Source of the DNA: Nitrospina sp. LS_NOB
GTDB taxonomy: Bacteria > Nitrospinota > Nitrospinia > Nitrospinales > VA-1
Direction: 5' to 3'
NCBI GenBank assembly: GCA_001542995.1
Contig: LFLA01000013.1
Coordinates: 43,225-107,224, forward strand
DNA: 64,000 bases
Shown here piece after piece: positions 8,800-17,599 of the stretch. Within the stretch, counting starts at the first letter, position 1; each line of letters starts with the position of its first letter. The position numbers and the translations under genes are program-made. Below the pieces are notes generated by a model. It was not told the DNA's origin, searched no databases, and saw nothing but the letters and a program-made list of their open reading frames with translations.

Positions 8800-10896
8800 T
8801 TATTGGGAAACCAGTTTCGGTGTGGGGTAGATCTGCAACAGGTTATACAAAAGCAATTTGCTGTCAGTATTAAAGACTCCGTCATCTTTGATGCTGTTGC
8901 TACGCTGAAGCTTCATCATCGCCTGAACAGTTTTCGGACCATATAACAGGGCCTCCCTTCCGTGGAAATAACCCAGGAGTCGGAGATTTTTTTGCAGCCA
9001 TATCGCTTCCTTACCCCTGAAACCCGCTCTAAGAGATTCCGGCAAATTTTCAAAATCTTTCCAAAGGATAATGGCTTTGCGGGTCCAGAGAGAATCAATG
9101 ATCGAAAGCGGCATTTCAATTTTATCCACCGAACCAAACATCCCGGTATCGCCTCGAATCGAAACCAGCGCCAGATATTTTGTTCCCTGGGCGTTGGGCA
9201 GGGCGATTTCAAGAAATGCGGGATAGTTCAGGCTTTTCAACCGTTCAAGAGTGCCATTCACTTCGAGCGAAGACAACCGGTGATCCTCTTCAATCATTTC
9301 CAAGTCTGTTTCGTTCAAACCCTGCATGTCTTCGGGGTCCACATTCCAGGCTTCCAGAATCCATTTCACCGCTTCCAGTTTACTTTCCACCAAGGTCAGA
9401 CTGGAAAGGTAGGTCACCAGTTTTTCAGGATCAAAAATGCTCAACGGCCCGTTGCTGGGAATCCTCCTTTGCGGAGCGTTATTGATAGTTTCAGTTTTTG
9501 GCGCAACTGGATACACCACTGGCGCGGGATAAATGACCGCCGCTGAAGTGGCACGGGGTACCAGCTCCCCCGGAGTGGACAGGTCCAGCGGATTTTCCTG
9601 GATCAGTGCGGGGATATCTTTTCCTCCGGGAGCACTTTCTTTATGGTCTGGCAAAGCGAAAAAATTAAGAGCAAAAAATGCCAGGCCAGCGGCTAACGCA
9701 GAAGGAAGCACCAGTTTCCAAAACTTGTCTGCCCAAGATTCAAGAGGAACCAACCCACCAATATCACTCACCGCCAACTTAACGATCTTGGGTGTGATTT
9801 TCTTGGTGCTTTGGGTAAAGGCGATCAAGAGGGTGCGGTCGGTCACCACATTAATCATTCGGGGAATGCCCCGGGAATAACGGAAAATCGTTTCTACTGC
9901 CTGGCGGGAGAAGCGTACCTTTCCTTTACCCAGCACGACGTTGAGGCGATGCTGGATATAGCCCCGGGTCTCTTCAAGGTTTAAAGGTAAAAGTTCCCAT
10001 TTGATGGTGATGCGCTGGCGCAATTGGCGGAGCCCATCTTTAGCCAGAACTTTGTCCAGTTCGGGCTGACCGATCAGGGCAATCTGAATCAGTTTTTCGG
10101 TATCGGTTTCAAGATTAGAAAGCAAGCGAAGTTGTTCCAGCACTTTGGGCTGAAGATCCTGAGCTTCGTCAATGATGACCACCACCCGATGTCCCTTAGC
10201 TCTTTCTTCCAACAAGAAGACGTTAAGAACATCGACCAGTTTCTTTCTGCTCTTGCTCTTGCCCGGAATTCCCAATTCCGTATTGATCGTTTGCAGCAGT
10301 TCTAATTCATTGATGCAAGGGTTAAATATATAGGCGATATTAAAATCGGCGCGAAGCTCCCTAAGAAAACTTCGGCAGATCATCGTTTTACCCGTTCCCA
10401 CTTCTCCAACAATTTTCAAAAATCCGTTATTCTCCTGCAAACCATAAACCAGATGCGCAAGCACTTCCTTATGCTTGGGACTCAGGTACAGGTATTTAGG
10501 ATCTGGAGTCAGGTCAAAAGGTTTCTCGGAGAATCCGAAAAAATCCTGATACACATTCTGATGCCTGGGTTTTCTGCCGTTCTCTTTTACCCCGAGAAAT
10601 TTAAGCGGTCCAGACCTGGAGTTCTTGGCTTGGTCAGAAACTACATGGCCTTTTTTAACTTCAATGACCGCGTCATAGGCTTCGCGTTTCCCTTTGTGGG
10701 AAAGCGTGTCATAAGCCTCTTGCGCCACCTCTATCCGTTCCTTGAGCGTGGGCTCGTCTGCGGAAGAAGCTTTTTTTCCCGAAGAATCAAACTTGCTGAT
10801 CAACTTTTGATAAGCCTGGTCGATTTTTTTCTGGGTCGCTCCGGGCTGAACACCGAGCAACTGGTAATAATCCGGTAATTGAACTTCAGTAATCAT
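8800..10896 (-). CDS. GspA/ExeA-like AAA ATPase with N-terminal J-domain and C-terminal peptidoglycan-binding domain
   Basis: Three-part protein of 698 residues. Residues ~9-75 resemble a DnaJ J-domain (DYYQLLGVQPGATQKKIDQA), but I see no HPD tripeptide, so it may be J-like rather than an active cochaperone. Residues ~115-380 are an ExeA-type ATPase with Walker A GEVGTGKT (164-171) and Walker B VVVIIDEAQDL. A transmembrane helix at ~395-415 leads to a periplasmic part ending in a PG_binding_1-like repeat (WLQKNLRLLGYFHG...GPKTVQAMMKLQ). GspA-type proteins help place secretin channels through the peptidoglycan. The small membrane protein just downstream is the likely partner. Confidence 0.85.
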   Translation of the reverse strand: MITEVQLPDYYQLLGVQPGATQKKIDQAYQKLISKFDSSGKKASSADEPTLKERIEVAQEAYDTLSHKGKREAYDAVIEVKKGHVVSDQAKNSRSGPLKFLGVKENGRKPRHQNVYQDFFGFSEKPFDLTPDPKYLYLSPKHKEVLAHLVYGLQENNGFLKIVGEVGTGKTMICRSFLRELRADFNIAYIFNPCINELELLQTINTELGIPGKSKSRKKLVDVLNVFLLEERAKGHRVVVIIDEAQDLQPKVLEQLRLLSNLETDTEKLIQIALIGQPELDKVLAKDGLRQLRQRITIKWELLPLNLEETRGYIQHRLNVVLGKGKVRFSRQAVETIFRYSRGIPRMINVVTDRTLLIAFTQSTKKITPKIVKLAVSDIGGLVPLESWADKFWKLVLPSALAAGLAFFALNFFALPDHKESAPGGKDIPALIQENPLDLSTPGELVPRATSAAVIYPAPVVYPVAPKTETINNAPQRRIPSNGPLSIFDPEKLVTYLSSLTLVESKLEAVKWILEAWNVDPEDMQGLNETDLEMIEEDHRLSSLEVNGTLERLKSLNYPAFLEIALPNAQGTKYLALVSIRGDTGMFGSVDKIEMPLSIIDSLWTRKAIILWKDFENLPESLRAGFRGKEAIWLQKNLRLLGYFHGREALLYGPKTVQAMMKLQRSNSIKDDGVFNTDSKLLLYNLLQIYPTPKLVSQ

Positions 10897-10945
10897 AAGC
10901 GTTTCACCCCATCGGGTTGGTTACCAATTTTGATCCGCCTTTAAC

Positions 10946-11078
10946 GGAGACCTTTGCATAACCCCTGATCCTTCGTCGCCTTCGGCTCCTCGAGGATGAC
11001 AAACCGGCGTTTCGTGTCATTCTGAACGCAGTGAAGAATCCCGCTTTTCTGTTTTTTTCGACTTACGCAAAGGTCTCC
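10946..11078. mobile_element. MITE-like element with perfect 12-bp terminal inverted repeats
   Basis: GGAGACCTTTGC at 10946-10957 is exactly inverted as GCAAAGGTCTCC at 11067-11078. The interior carries the 'cattctgaac...gaagaatc' motif seen at 14755-14950, 15170-15262 and 63717-63740. No reading frame is inside. The left-end motif (TTTAAC-GGAGACC-TTGCATAACCC) recurs at 55996-56021. The size (133 bp) and inverted ends suggest a non-autonomous transposon relic. Confidence 0.65.
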
Positions 11079-11323
11079 CTTTAACGAGACTTTTTAACCA
11101 AACTCTAATAACCCATTGTTTTTTAAACTATAATTTATCCTGCTGAAATACATTCACCAAAAATAATTAAATACAATAAAAATAATAGGTTAAAAGTCAG
11201 TCTTCAAAACATAAGATAACTCCCGGCTTAAACCGGTTCCTATAATGCTTTAATATACAAATAGTTGTGTTAAATGTAAACAAAAATTACGCACCGGGGT
11301 GAAAGGGTGTAAAAACTCCGCTT
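11079..11323. other. AT-rich non-coding stretch
   Basis: Between the MITE-like element and yacG. It is strongly AT-rich with no open frame and no convincing hairpin-plus-U-run. It probably holds the yacG promoter, but no box is clear enough to place. Confidence 0.4.
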
Positions 11324-11362
11324 GTGCTACGATTAAAAGCAGCAAGAATTGAGGCTGAAACG

Positions 11363-11569
11363 GTGAACGGATTCCCTGAAAAACTCCTGAAATGTCCGAT
11401 CTGTAAGAAGCCTTCGGAGAGGGACAAAACAGAAAATCCGTTTTTGCCCTTTTGTTCCGACCGGTGCCGGATCATCGATCTGGGAAAATGGCTGGATGGG
11501 GGAAATACGTTATCGAGGGAGACGAGTCCTTTCACGACCCGGACCACTAGGCGTGGGGCCAGAACGTAA
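11363..11569 (+). CDS. yacG: Zinc-binding protein YacG (DNA gyrase inhibitor family)
   Basis: Small zinc-finger protein with the family pattern CPICKK ... [16 protein letters not shown], a CxxC...CxxxC four-cysteine site. In E. coli YacG binds GyrB and inhibits gyrase. GTG at 11363 is chosen because GAGG lies about 8 nt upstream and the protein then begins [14 protein letters not shown], close to the family start; an in-frame GTG at 11324 would add 13 residues. The end is odd: the last residues, including TTRRGART, are encoded by a dispersed palindrome (CCACTAGGCGTGG, 11544-11556), so the tail is repeat-derived. Confidence 0.85.
   Translation: MNGFPEKLLKCPICKKPSERDKTENPFLPFCSDRCRIIDLGKWLDGGNTLSRETSPFTTRTTRRGART
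11544..11556. repeat. Dispersed hairpin CCACTAGGCGTGG inside yacG 3' end
   Basis: Arms CCAC/GTGG around TAGGC. Read here in frame as part of the TTRRG tail. Same family as 8356, 14318, 33143, 35048, 46505 and 54584. Confidence 0.7.
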
Positions 11570-11628
11570 GACAAACAAAATTCAGCATGACATGGAAATA
11601 ACCCCTTCGCAAAACAGGAAGCAAACAC

Positions 11629-12777
11629 TTACACGTCGTTCAGCGGGGCATTGGCCTTCCTTAAAAAAACTTCGAGGATTTGTTTCTGGTAAAGCACGAC
11701 GGCAATATCCATCATGCCATCGCGGTTGAAGTCTGCGCCGGTGATGGAACGAGGCTGGGAACCCACGACATAATTAAAATGCGGATAAATAAATGTTCCG
11801 TCACCCCTCCCTGGAATCACAGATATGGTCCCCCCTCTGCGGTTACACACCACAATATCGGGAACCTTGTCGCCGGTGAAGTCCCCCGCCACAATATTAT
11901 GTGGCCCTTTTTCTCCGGCAAAGTCTTCCAGTTTGAAGAACGTGCCTTTTCTATCTCCTATATAAATAGAGAGGCTGTCCCTCATCGGGCTGGATGCGAT
12001 CAGGTCTGTCTTTCCATCCAGGTTCATATCGTGGTGAATGATGAACGAGGACTGGTTACCACCGGTAATTTTTTTGGGTGGCAGGAAGGTGCCGTCTCCA
12101 TTGCCTAAAAACATTTTAATATGCCTCACCTTGACTGCGTTGAGCGCCATAGCAATATCCTGATTGCCATCGCTATTGAAATCGTCAATGGTAATGTATG
12201 CGGGAGTGGGGCCAGCCTGATAGGCCTCGGCGACTTTAAAAGTGCCATCTCCCACTCCAAGAAGGATGATCAGTTTATTGAAGCGCAGAGTCACGGCGAG
12301 GTCGGTTTTCTCATCGTTATTAAAATCGCCCGCTTTAATCGCGATGGGAAGCCGCCCAACTTTCACATCGGTCTTCAGCTTGAACAGCCCGTCTTTCTGT
12401 CCGAGAATGATGGAAACATTTCCATCACCATAATTGCATAAAGCAATATCGGGAATGCGATCGCCATTGAAGTCCGCCACATCCAGGGCAAAAGGTTCGC
12501 GCCCGGTTTCAATAGTTTGTGGGTCTTTGAAAGTGCCGTCCCCGAGGCCTTCCAGGAAATTCAGGGAATTGCTCCCCGAGTTGACCACCAGAAGATCGGG
12601 GAACTCATCGTTGTTCATGTCATGAGCTAACACCACTTCAGGTTTTTTCCCGACCATATAGGAAACCGGCAGGGCGAACAAATCCGGAGGGGGCTGGCTT
12701 TGTCCACAACCGGATAGCAAAAGGGCTCCTAATATGGAAAGCAGAATTTTTATATCTAACCGTGCCGACTTTTTCAT
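11629..12777 (-). CDS. FG-GAP/VCBS-repeat lipoprotein
   Basis: 382 residues with an N-terminal signal and lipobox LLSGC (Cys near residue 24), so probably lipid-anchored. The rest is a chain of about six to seven repeats of the type DMNNDEFPDLLVVNSG...LGDGTF, each with a Ca-binding-like DxNxDxxxD loop (DFNGDRIPD, DFNNDEKTD, DFNSDGNQD, DMNLDGKTD, DFTGDKVPD, DFNRDGMMD). This is the FG-GAP/VCBS beta-propeller pattern seen in surface and adhesion proteins. No enzyme domain is visible. The 126 bp upstream is AT-rich and shared with the divergent M23 gene. Confidence 0.88.
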   Translation of the reverse strand: MKKSARLDIKILLSILGALLLSGCGQSQPPPDLFALPVSYMVGKKPEVVLAHDMNNDEFPDLLVVNSGSNSLNFLEGLGDGTFKDPQTIETGREPFALDVADFNGDRIPDIALCNYGDGNVSIILGQKDGLFKLKTDVKVGRLPIAIKAGDFNNDEKTDLAVTLRFNKLIILLGVGDGTFKVAEAYQAGPTPAYITIDDFNSDGNQDIAMALNAVKVRHIKMFLGNGDGTFLPPKKITGGNQSSFIIHHDMNLDGKTDLIASSPMRDSLSIYIGDRKGTFFKLEDFAGEKGPHNIVAGDFTGDKVPDIVVCNRRGGTISVIPGRGDGTFIYPHFNYVVGSQPRSITGADFNRDGMMDIAVVLYQKQILEVFLRKANAPLNDV

Positions 12778-12903
12778 CTTAGTTTTTCCCGATTCTAAAT
12801 TAAAACGATTTTTCGGTTATACAGGATGCTTCGAAACTTGTAAACGAATTTGAAAAAATGCTACAATTTTCAATAAGTTATAGCATATTCAAGCCTCTAT
12901 AAA

Positions 12904-13617
12904 ATGCCCTGCCATCATTATTGCAAATCAGTTTTTTTCATTACCATTTTATTCCTTACGGGATGCCAGAGTTTCCAGTTCGATCCCTGGCCCGAAAATG
13001 GGGAAGGGGTGTACCACACGGTACAAAAAGGCCAGACCCTGTACCGGATTGCTAAAACCTATGAACTGGACGTGGAAGTTCTACGGCGCGCCAACCATCT
13101 AAGAGATCCCGCAAAACTCCGGGAAGGAATCCGGTTATGGATACCAGGGGCCCGCCGGGTTTTAAAAGTACCGGCCACCGACAAATCTGTATCCCGTTCT
13201 GCAAAAAAGAAATCATCGCCCACCGTCAAACCCCGCAAAGGGTTTCTCGTCTGGCCGACGAAGGGAACTCTGACGTCCCGATTCGGGATGCGAAACGGGC
13301 ACAAGCATGAAGGAATCGATATTGCCGCACCCAAAGGAACCGCTATTCATGCCGCTGCCGCAGGTGAAGTGGTATTTAGTGGCTGGGGGCCTACCGGCTA
13401 TGGGAAAATGGTCATCATCAAACACAAGCATCACCTAACCACCCTTTATGCACATAACTCAAAACTCATTGCTAAAAAAGGAAGCCGGGTCAAGCAAGGA
13501 CAAAAAATATCTCTGATGGGAAGCACCGGTCGATCCACCGGACCCCATCTCCATTTTGAAGTGCGGAACGACACGCATCCCAAAGACCCTATAAAATATC
13601 TGCCTCTTAAAAGATAA
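12904..13617 (+). CDS. LysM and M23 peptidase lipoprotein (NlpD/murein hydrolase activator type)
   Basis: 237 residues with signal peptide and lipobox FLTGC. A LysM domain (about residues 37-82, YHTVQKGQTLYRIAKTYELD ... LWIPG) binds peptidoglycan. An M23 domain follows (about 118-235) with zinc-site elements HKHEGID, YAH and HLHFE, so the metal ligands appear intact and it could be an active endopeptidase rather than a degenerate NlpD. It acts at the cell wall from the outer or inner membrane. It is followed 81 nt later by apt on the same strand. Confidence 0.92.
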   Translation: MPCHHYCKSVFFITILFLTGCQSFQFDPWPENGEGVYHTVQKGQTLYRIAKTYELDVEVLRRANHLRDPAKLREGIRLWIPGARRVLKVPATDKSVSRSAKKKSSPTVKPRKGFLVWPTKGTLTSRFGMRNGHKHEGIDIAAPKGTAIHAAAAGEVVFSGWGPTGYGKMVIIKHKHHLTTLYAHNSKLIAKKGSRVKQGQKISLMGSTGRSTGPHLHFEVRNDTHPKDPIKYLPLKR

Positions 13618-13698
13618 GATTTTCTTTTTATCCAAATCTTTGATAAAAAACCAACATTACCACTCAGGCCAAATGTGAATTTTAAGAAAGGTGAAACT

Positions 13699-14220
13699 AT
13701 GGAAGCTGTGAAACAAATCATCCGCGATGTTCCAGATTTCCCCAAAGAGGGAATCATCTTTAAAGATATCACACCGCTTCTGGCTGACCCGGTCGCGTTC
13801 CAGAAATCCATTAATACCCTGAAGGATCGTTACACAGATAAGCGGGTAGACGTGGTGGTCGGCGTGGAAGCACGCGGGTTTATCTTTGCCTCAGCCTTGG
13901 CCTATGCGCTGGGTACCGGGGTGGTCATGGTTCGAAAACCGGGCAAACTGCCTTACAAAACTTTTCAGGAAACCTACTCCCTGGAATACGGAACCGACAC
14001 CGCCGAAGTTCATCAGGATGCATTCCGGTCAGGACAAAATATCCTCGTCATTGATGATGTGCTGGCTACCGGAGGAACCTTGGCCGCTACCCTCGATTTG
14101 ATCCAGAAAAATTTTAAAGATGTAAAAGTTGTGGAAACCGCCTTCCTGATCGAACTGGACTTCCTGAAAGGCCGGGAAAAACTCAAGAACACCCCTGTCT
14201 ACTCCATGATCCATTATTGA
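13699..14220 (+). CDS. apt: Adenine phosphoribosyltransferase
   Basis: Salvages adenine with PRPP to AMP. The ATG at 13699 is preferred over an in-frame ATG at 13675 because AAGG lies 7 nt upstream and the protein then starts MEAVKQIIRDVPDFPKEGI, the usual Apt N-terminus (173 residues). The PRPP-binding loop VIDDVLATGGT and the family motif EARGFIFASALAYALG are intact. Confidence 0.97.
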   Translation: MEAVKQIIRDVPDFPKEGIIFKDITPLLADPVAFQKSINTLKDRYTDKRVDVVVGVEARGFIFASALAYALGTGVVMVRKPGKLPYKTFQETYSLEYGTDTAEVHQDAFRSGQNILVIDDVLATGGTLAATLDLIQKNFKDVKVVETAFLIELDFLKGREKLKNTPVYSMIHY

Positions 14221-14330
14221 CCAGCGTAACGCCCCTTGGCAGGGGAGGCGCAGATAGTAACGACTCATCAAGCCGAGCTAACCGATTGCTTGCGCACTCA
14301 CTTTATTGCAGTCGGCCCCACGCCTAGTGG
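14219..14330. repeat. Dispersed intergenic repeat ending in hairpin CCCCACGCCTAGTGG
   Basis: Starts at the apt stop and runs into the 3' end of the next gene. It contains the core 'gactcatcaagccgagc' also seen (reversed) at 35048-35142. The hairpin CCACGCCTAGTGG (14318-14330) contains the TAG stop of the minus-strand gene at 14324. Confidence 0.6.
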
Positions 14331-14542
14331 AGAGGGCGGAAAGGGATTTCTTTAGAGAGCGCCTCCACCAGATGGCGGGTGTCTTCCAGATAGTCGGGAG
14401 AGATTATCAGCTCAATGAGTCCACGGGAAGCATCCAGCGTTCGCACCACCGCCAGATTGTCATATCCGTCAAAAATGCTGACAATGTATGCAATGTCTTT
14501 TTTATCGACTTCGATCTGCCATTGAATAGAATCCGTATGCAT
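14324..14542 (-). CDS. DUF4911-like small protein
   Basis: 72 residues starting MHTDSIQWQIEVDKKDIAYI. A start at 14542 is preferred to the upstream ATG at 14560 because GGAAGG lies 5 nt before it. The pattern VDKKDIAYIVSIFDGYDNLA...VRTLD...GLIELIISPDY matches my memory of DUF4911 proteins (ACT-like small fold); the function is unknown. The stop codon TAG lies inside the dispersed hairpin CCACTAGGCGTGG. Confidence 0.65.
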   Translation of the reverse strand: MHTDSIQWQIEVDKKDIAYIVSIFDGYDNLAVVRTLDASRGLIELIISPDYLEDTRHLVEALSKEIPFRPLH

Positions 14543-14596
14543 GCTTGCCTTCCGGGTCATGCCTTTGGCGGTCGCGCCAGCGTCACGACCCCATTA

Positions 14597-14662
14597 TCAC
14601 CGGTTGCGGGCCGGGGAGTGGAGTTTCTCTAGAAGTATCATGATCAGGCTGATGGCTGACGG
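14597..14662. repeat. Partial duplicate of the mnmG 3' end
   Basis: The stretch from 'caccggttgcgggccggggag' through 'atgatcaggctgatggctga' closely matches 15293-15347 inside mnmG (coding for its C-terminal helix region), with a few mismatches and a short insertion. It is too short to encode anything. Confidence 0.65.
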
Positions 14663-14754
14663 TTTTTCGTTTCACAAACCGGGAAGATGTTAATCACCCC
14701 GACCCCTCGTGATATTGTTCCAAAGCCCTCGTGCCCGGCACGGGTACTTTGAGT

Positions 14755-15262
14755 GCAGCCCTTTGCGTAAGTCGAGATTCTTTGTCACGTTGTTCCTCAG
14801 AATGACAGCGCAAACCGTTCAGAATGACAAGAAATGCCAGTTTGTCATCCTCAAGGAGCCGAAGGCGACGAAGGATCTCTCCCGGAATGACAGAAAAGCG
14901 AGATTCTTCACTGCGTTCAGAATGACAATGCAATCTCGTTCAGAATGACAACAGCGCAGCGATCCAGGGTTTGATTTAGTAATACTTCCTCTCTCTTCAT
15001 AGGGAGAGGATTGAGGTGAGGGTTTGATTTCCGCCTACAGCCTTCTCCAGAGCTTTTCCTCAAACCAGAACCGGTAGAAAAAGCCAACCCTCCCTCAGTC
15101 CCTCCCTGTGAAGGGAGGGATGGATATTAATATTTTTTTCCTTTCGGCCATCATCCCCATGGCAAGGAGAGCTTTGCGTAAGTCGAAAAAACAGAAAAGC
15201 GAGATTCTTCACTGCGTTCAGAATGACAAGAAACGCCAGTTTGTCATTCTGAGGAACAAGGT
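14755..15262. repeat. Dispersed repeats of the 'gcgagattcttcactgcgttcagaatgac' class, no gene
   Basis: At least four partial, nested copies of the same ~60-bp unit, including CCTTTGCGTAAGTCGA and GCTTTGCGTAAGTCGA, which match the ends of the MITE-like element at 10946-11078. A second repeat (15088-15123, 'ccctccctcagtccctccctgtgaaggga') recurs at 54417-54450. Open frames here are only repeat translations. The rightmost copy overlaps the mnmG stop codon. Confidence 0.65.
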
Positions 15263-17166
15263 GACGAACTACAGGAGTTTTTCAGCTCCCTGCCACCGGC
15301 CGGGGAGTGGAGTTTCTCCAGCAGGATCATGATCAGGCTGATGGCTGAGGGAGTGATTCCGGAAATACGCCCTGCCTGCCCCAACGTAACCGGACGAATT
15401 TCTTCAAGTTTCTGCACCACTTCGCGGGAAAGTCCGGAAACCCCCTGATACTCAAACTCATCGGGTATGCGGTAGTGCTCCAGTTTCTTTTGCCGGGCTA
15501 CCATCTGGTTCTGCCGGTTGATGAATCCTTCATACTTCACGCGAATCTCTACCTGCTCGCCGACCAGTTGCGGGACCTCACAGCCATCAAAAGCTCTTAG
15601 CAAACTATCATGCGATACTTCGGGACGACGGAGCAGACCCCCCAGTGTGGTGGGATTCCTCAACTCCTGAATACCCAGCTTAGACAAGCGGACAAGCGTT
15701 TCCGGATTGGGCGCAACTGTTGTCTCTTCCAGTCTTTTTATCTCTCTGTCCACCGCGCGGTATTTATTCATACATTTTTCAAGCAGGTCTTTATTCACCA
15801 AACCCAGCTCATGACCCTTTTCCATCAGTCGCTCGTCTGCGTTATCCTGCCTTAAAATCAATCGATATTCAGCGCGTGAGGTGAACATGCGGTAGGGCTC
15901 CAACGTACCCTTGGTCACCAGATCATCAATGAGCACACCAATATAACTATCCATGCGGGTGAGCAGAAATGGCTTGCGTTTTTGCGCCTTGAGGGCGGCG
16001 TTGATCCCTGCCATGATGCCCTGGCCCGCCGCTTCTTCATAGCCGGAGGTGCCGTTAATCTGACCTGCGTGGAACAACCCGCTCACCCGTTTAGTCTCCA
16101 GAGCAGGGGTGAGTTGCGTGGGCGGAACATAATCGTATTCCACGGCATAGCCCGGCAAAACAATCTCGGCCTGTTCCAGACCCGGGATCGTGCGCACAAA
16201 CTGTAACTGCACCTCTTCAGCGAGACTGGTAGAAATACCGTTCGGATAAATCCAATCCGACTCCAAACCTTCCGGCTCGAGAAAAATATTATGCGAATTC
16301 TTATCAGGAAACTTAACAACTTTATCTTCTATGGAAGGACAATAACGCGGACCGACTCCATCTATCACACCGCTGTATAATGGGGACAAATGCATATTGT
16401 CGAGGATGACCTGTGCGGTTCGTTCATTGGTGGCGGTGAGGTAGCAGGGCACCTGCTTCTGATCAATACTGGGGGTCGAAAACGAAAAAGGCCGCGGCAC
16501 CTCATCCCCGGGCTGCGGGGTACAGCGACTGAAGTCGATACTTCCGCGTTTCAAACGCGGCGGGGTTCCCGTTTTCAAACGACCCAGTTCAAAGCCCACA
16601 GCCAGAAACGATTGCGACAATTTGGTAGAAGGTTTTTCTCCCACCCGGCCAGCTGGTCTGCTTTTCAGCCCAAGATGGATGAGCCCGTTTAAAAAAGTTC
16701 CTGTAGTGATGACCACAGACACGGCCTTAATTTCGGTCCCCGATGCCGTCTGCACCCCTTTAATGGCAGAGTTCTCAATAATCAGCTCATCGACTTCTTC
16801 AAAGAGCAGGTCGAGGTTGTCGGTATTTTCCAGAACCCGGCGCATGGCATTTTTGTAACGGTCCTTGTCGGCCTGAGCCCGGTAACCATGTACCGCTGGC
16901 CCTTTGGAAGAGTTCAAAACCCGGAACTGGATTCCTGTCTCGTCGATGATTTTGGCCATCTCACCCCCGAGCGCGTCTATTTCACGCACGATGTGGCCTT
17001 TGCCCACTCCGCCAATAGCGGGGTTGCACGGCATCAGGGCGATTTTGTCCGCTTCCAGGGTGATCATCACAGTGGAGCACCCCATACGCGCCGAGGCCAG
17101 AGCCGCTTCGCAGCCTGCGTGCCCACCGCCAATAACAATTACGTCAACCATTTTCATCGAATTCAA
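15244..17166 (-). CDS. mnmG: tRNA uridine-5-carboxymethylaminomethyl modification enzyme MnmG (GidA)
   Basis: FAD-dependent partner of MnmE that modifies U34 of certain tRNAs. 640 residues, near the family length. The dinucleotide site [17 protein letters not shown] lies at residues ~13-29; the substrate region [11 protein letters not shown] and the motif [19 protein letters not shown] are intact. The last ~12 residues ([12 protein letters not shown]) and the stop codon are read from a dispersed repeat, so the natural tail was replaced. No mnmE or rsmG lies next to it. A 68-bp element upstream (17198-17265) is shared with the region before thiS. Confidence 0.96.
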   Translation of the reverse strand: MNSMKMVDVIVIGGGHAGCEAALASARMGCSTVMITLEADKIALMPCNPAIGGVGKGHIVREIDALGGEMAKIIDETGIQFRVLNSSKGPAVHGYRAQADKDRYKNAMRRVLENTDNLDLLFEEVDELIIENSAIKGVQTASGTEIKAVSVVITTGTFLNGLIHLGLKSRPAGRVGEKPSTKLSQSFLAVGFELGRLKTGTPPRLKRGSIDFSRCTPQPGDEVPRPFSFSTPSIDQKQVPCYLTATNERTAQVILDNMHLSPLYSGVIDGVGPRYCPSIEDKVVKFPDKNSHNIFLEPEGLESDWIYPNGISTSLAEEVQLQFVRTIPGLEQAEIVLPGYAVEYDYVPPTQLTPALETKRVSGLFHAGQINGTSGYEEAAGQGIMAGINAALKAQKRKPFLLTRMDSYIGVLIDDLVTKGTLEPYRMFTSRAEYRLILRQDNADERLMEKGHELGLVNKDLLEKCMNKYRAVDREIKRLEETTVAPNPETLVRLSKLGIQELRNPTTLGGLLRRPEVSHDSLLRAFDGCEVPQLVGEQVEIRVKYEGFINRQNQMVARQKKLEHYRIPDEFEYQGVSGLSREVVQKLEEIRPVTLGQAGRISGITPSAISLIMILLEKLHSPAGGRELKNSCSSSPCSSE

Positions 17167-17197
17167 ACCGGACTGGTGAATGAACTAACTGCAAAAA

Positions 17198-17265
17198 TCT
17201 CTATTTATTCGGTAATTTTCTCTAAGGCAACTCGCAGACCCTTATTTCATAATGGCTGCTCATGG
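17198..17265 (-). repeat. Leader-like element shared with the thiS upstream region
   Basis: Read on the minus strand: CCATGAGCAGCC..ATAAGGGTCTGCGAGT..GCCT.AGAGAAAATTA..AATAAATAGAGA, ending about 30 nt before the mnmG start. It aligns along its whole length with 58621-58687, which ends just before thiS. Confidence 0.6.
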
Positions 17266-17427
17266 CCAAAAACAATATCTTAAGATACCCTATATTACAA
17301 CAAATCAGAAGGTCCGTAACGAGACATTCATAACCTGGACCATCAGGCCGGGGACAATTCTCCAGTTCATCGTCAAACTTTTATCTGAATGATCACTTTG
17401 ATGACACAACAGTAAAATTAATTAAAA

Positions 17428-17477
17428 AATGGTGCCGAAGAGAAGACTCGAACTTCCACACCCTTTCGGGCACATGA
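17428..17477. repeat. Left attachment-site repeat: 50-bp copy of the tRNA-Leu 3' end
   Basis: Exactly identical over 50 bp to 26677-26726, covering CCA, acceptor 3' strand, T arm, variable arm and the 3' side of the anticodon stem of tRNA-Leu(CAG), reading on the minus strand. The identity stops at the anticodon loop, a usual crossover point for tyrosine integrases. Confidence 0.9.
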
Positions 17478-17490
17478 GTTGGGATCATGT
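17471..17490. repeat. 20-bp imperfect palindrome, copy 1
   Basis: CACATGA-GTTGGGA-TCATGT: arms pair around a 7-bp centre. It overlaps the right end of the left attachment repeat. An identical 20-bp copy lies at 17864-17883. The tRNA-Leu gene has the same arms around a different 7-bp centre. Confidence 0.7.
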
Positions 17491-17599
17491 GCGGGAGGGA
17501 TTACTTTGGCAAAGAAAGGCAGCTATCGGCCAATTTTTTTTGAGACAGTCATAACACCCCTCTTCAACGCCAACTCATAAAACACGCCAGCCTCTTGTA

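Noticed and set aside
14755..15262. A CRISPR array
   Set aside because: The repeats are unequal in length, nested and in both orientations, with no regular spacers and no cas genes.
14694..15332. Short open frames rich in SERSEE / FRMT-like residues
   Set aside because: They are translations of the dispersed 'gaatgacaa...gcgttcag' repeat on both strands, with no ribosome-binding site or conserved domain.
17428..17510. A second tRNA-Leu gene
   Set aside because: Only the 3' portion matches. The D arm and 5' acceptor strand are missing and the anticodon loop differs, so it is an attachment-site copy.
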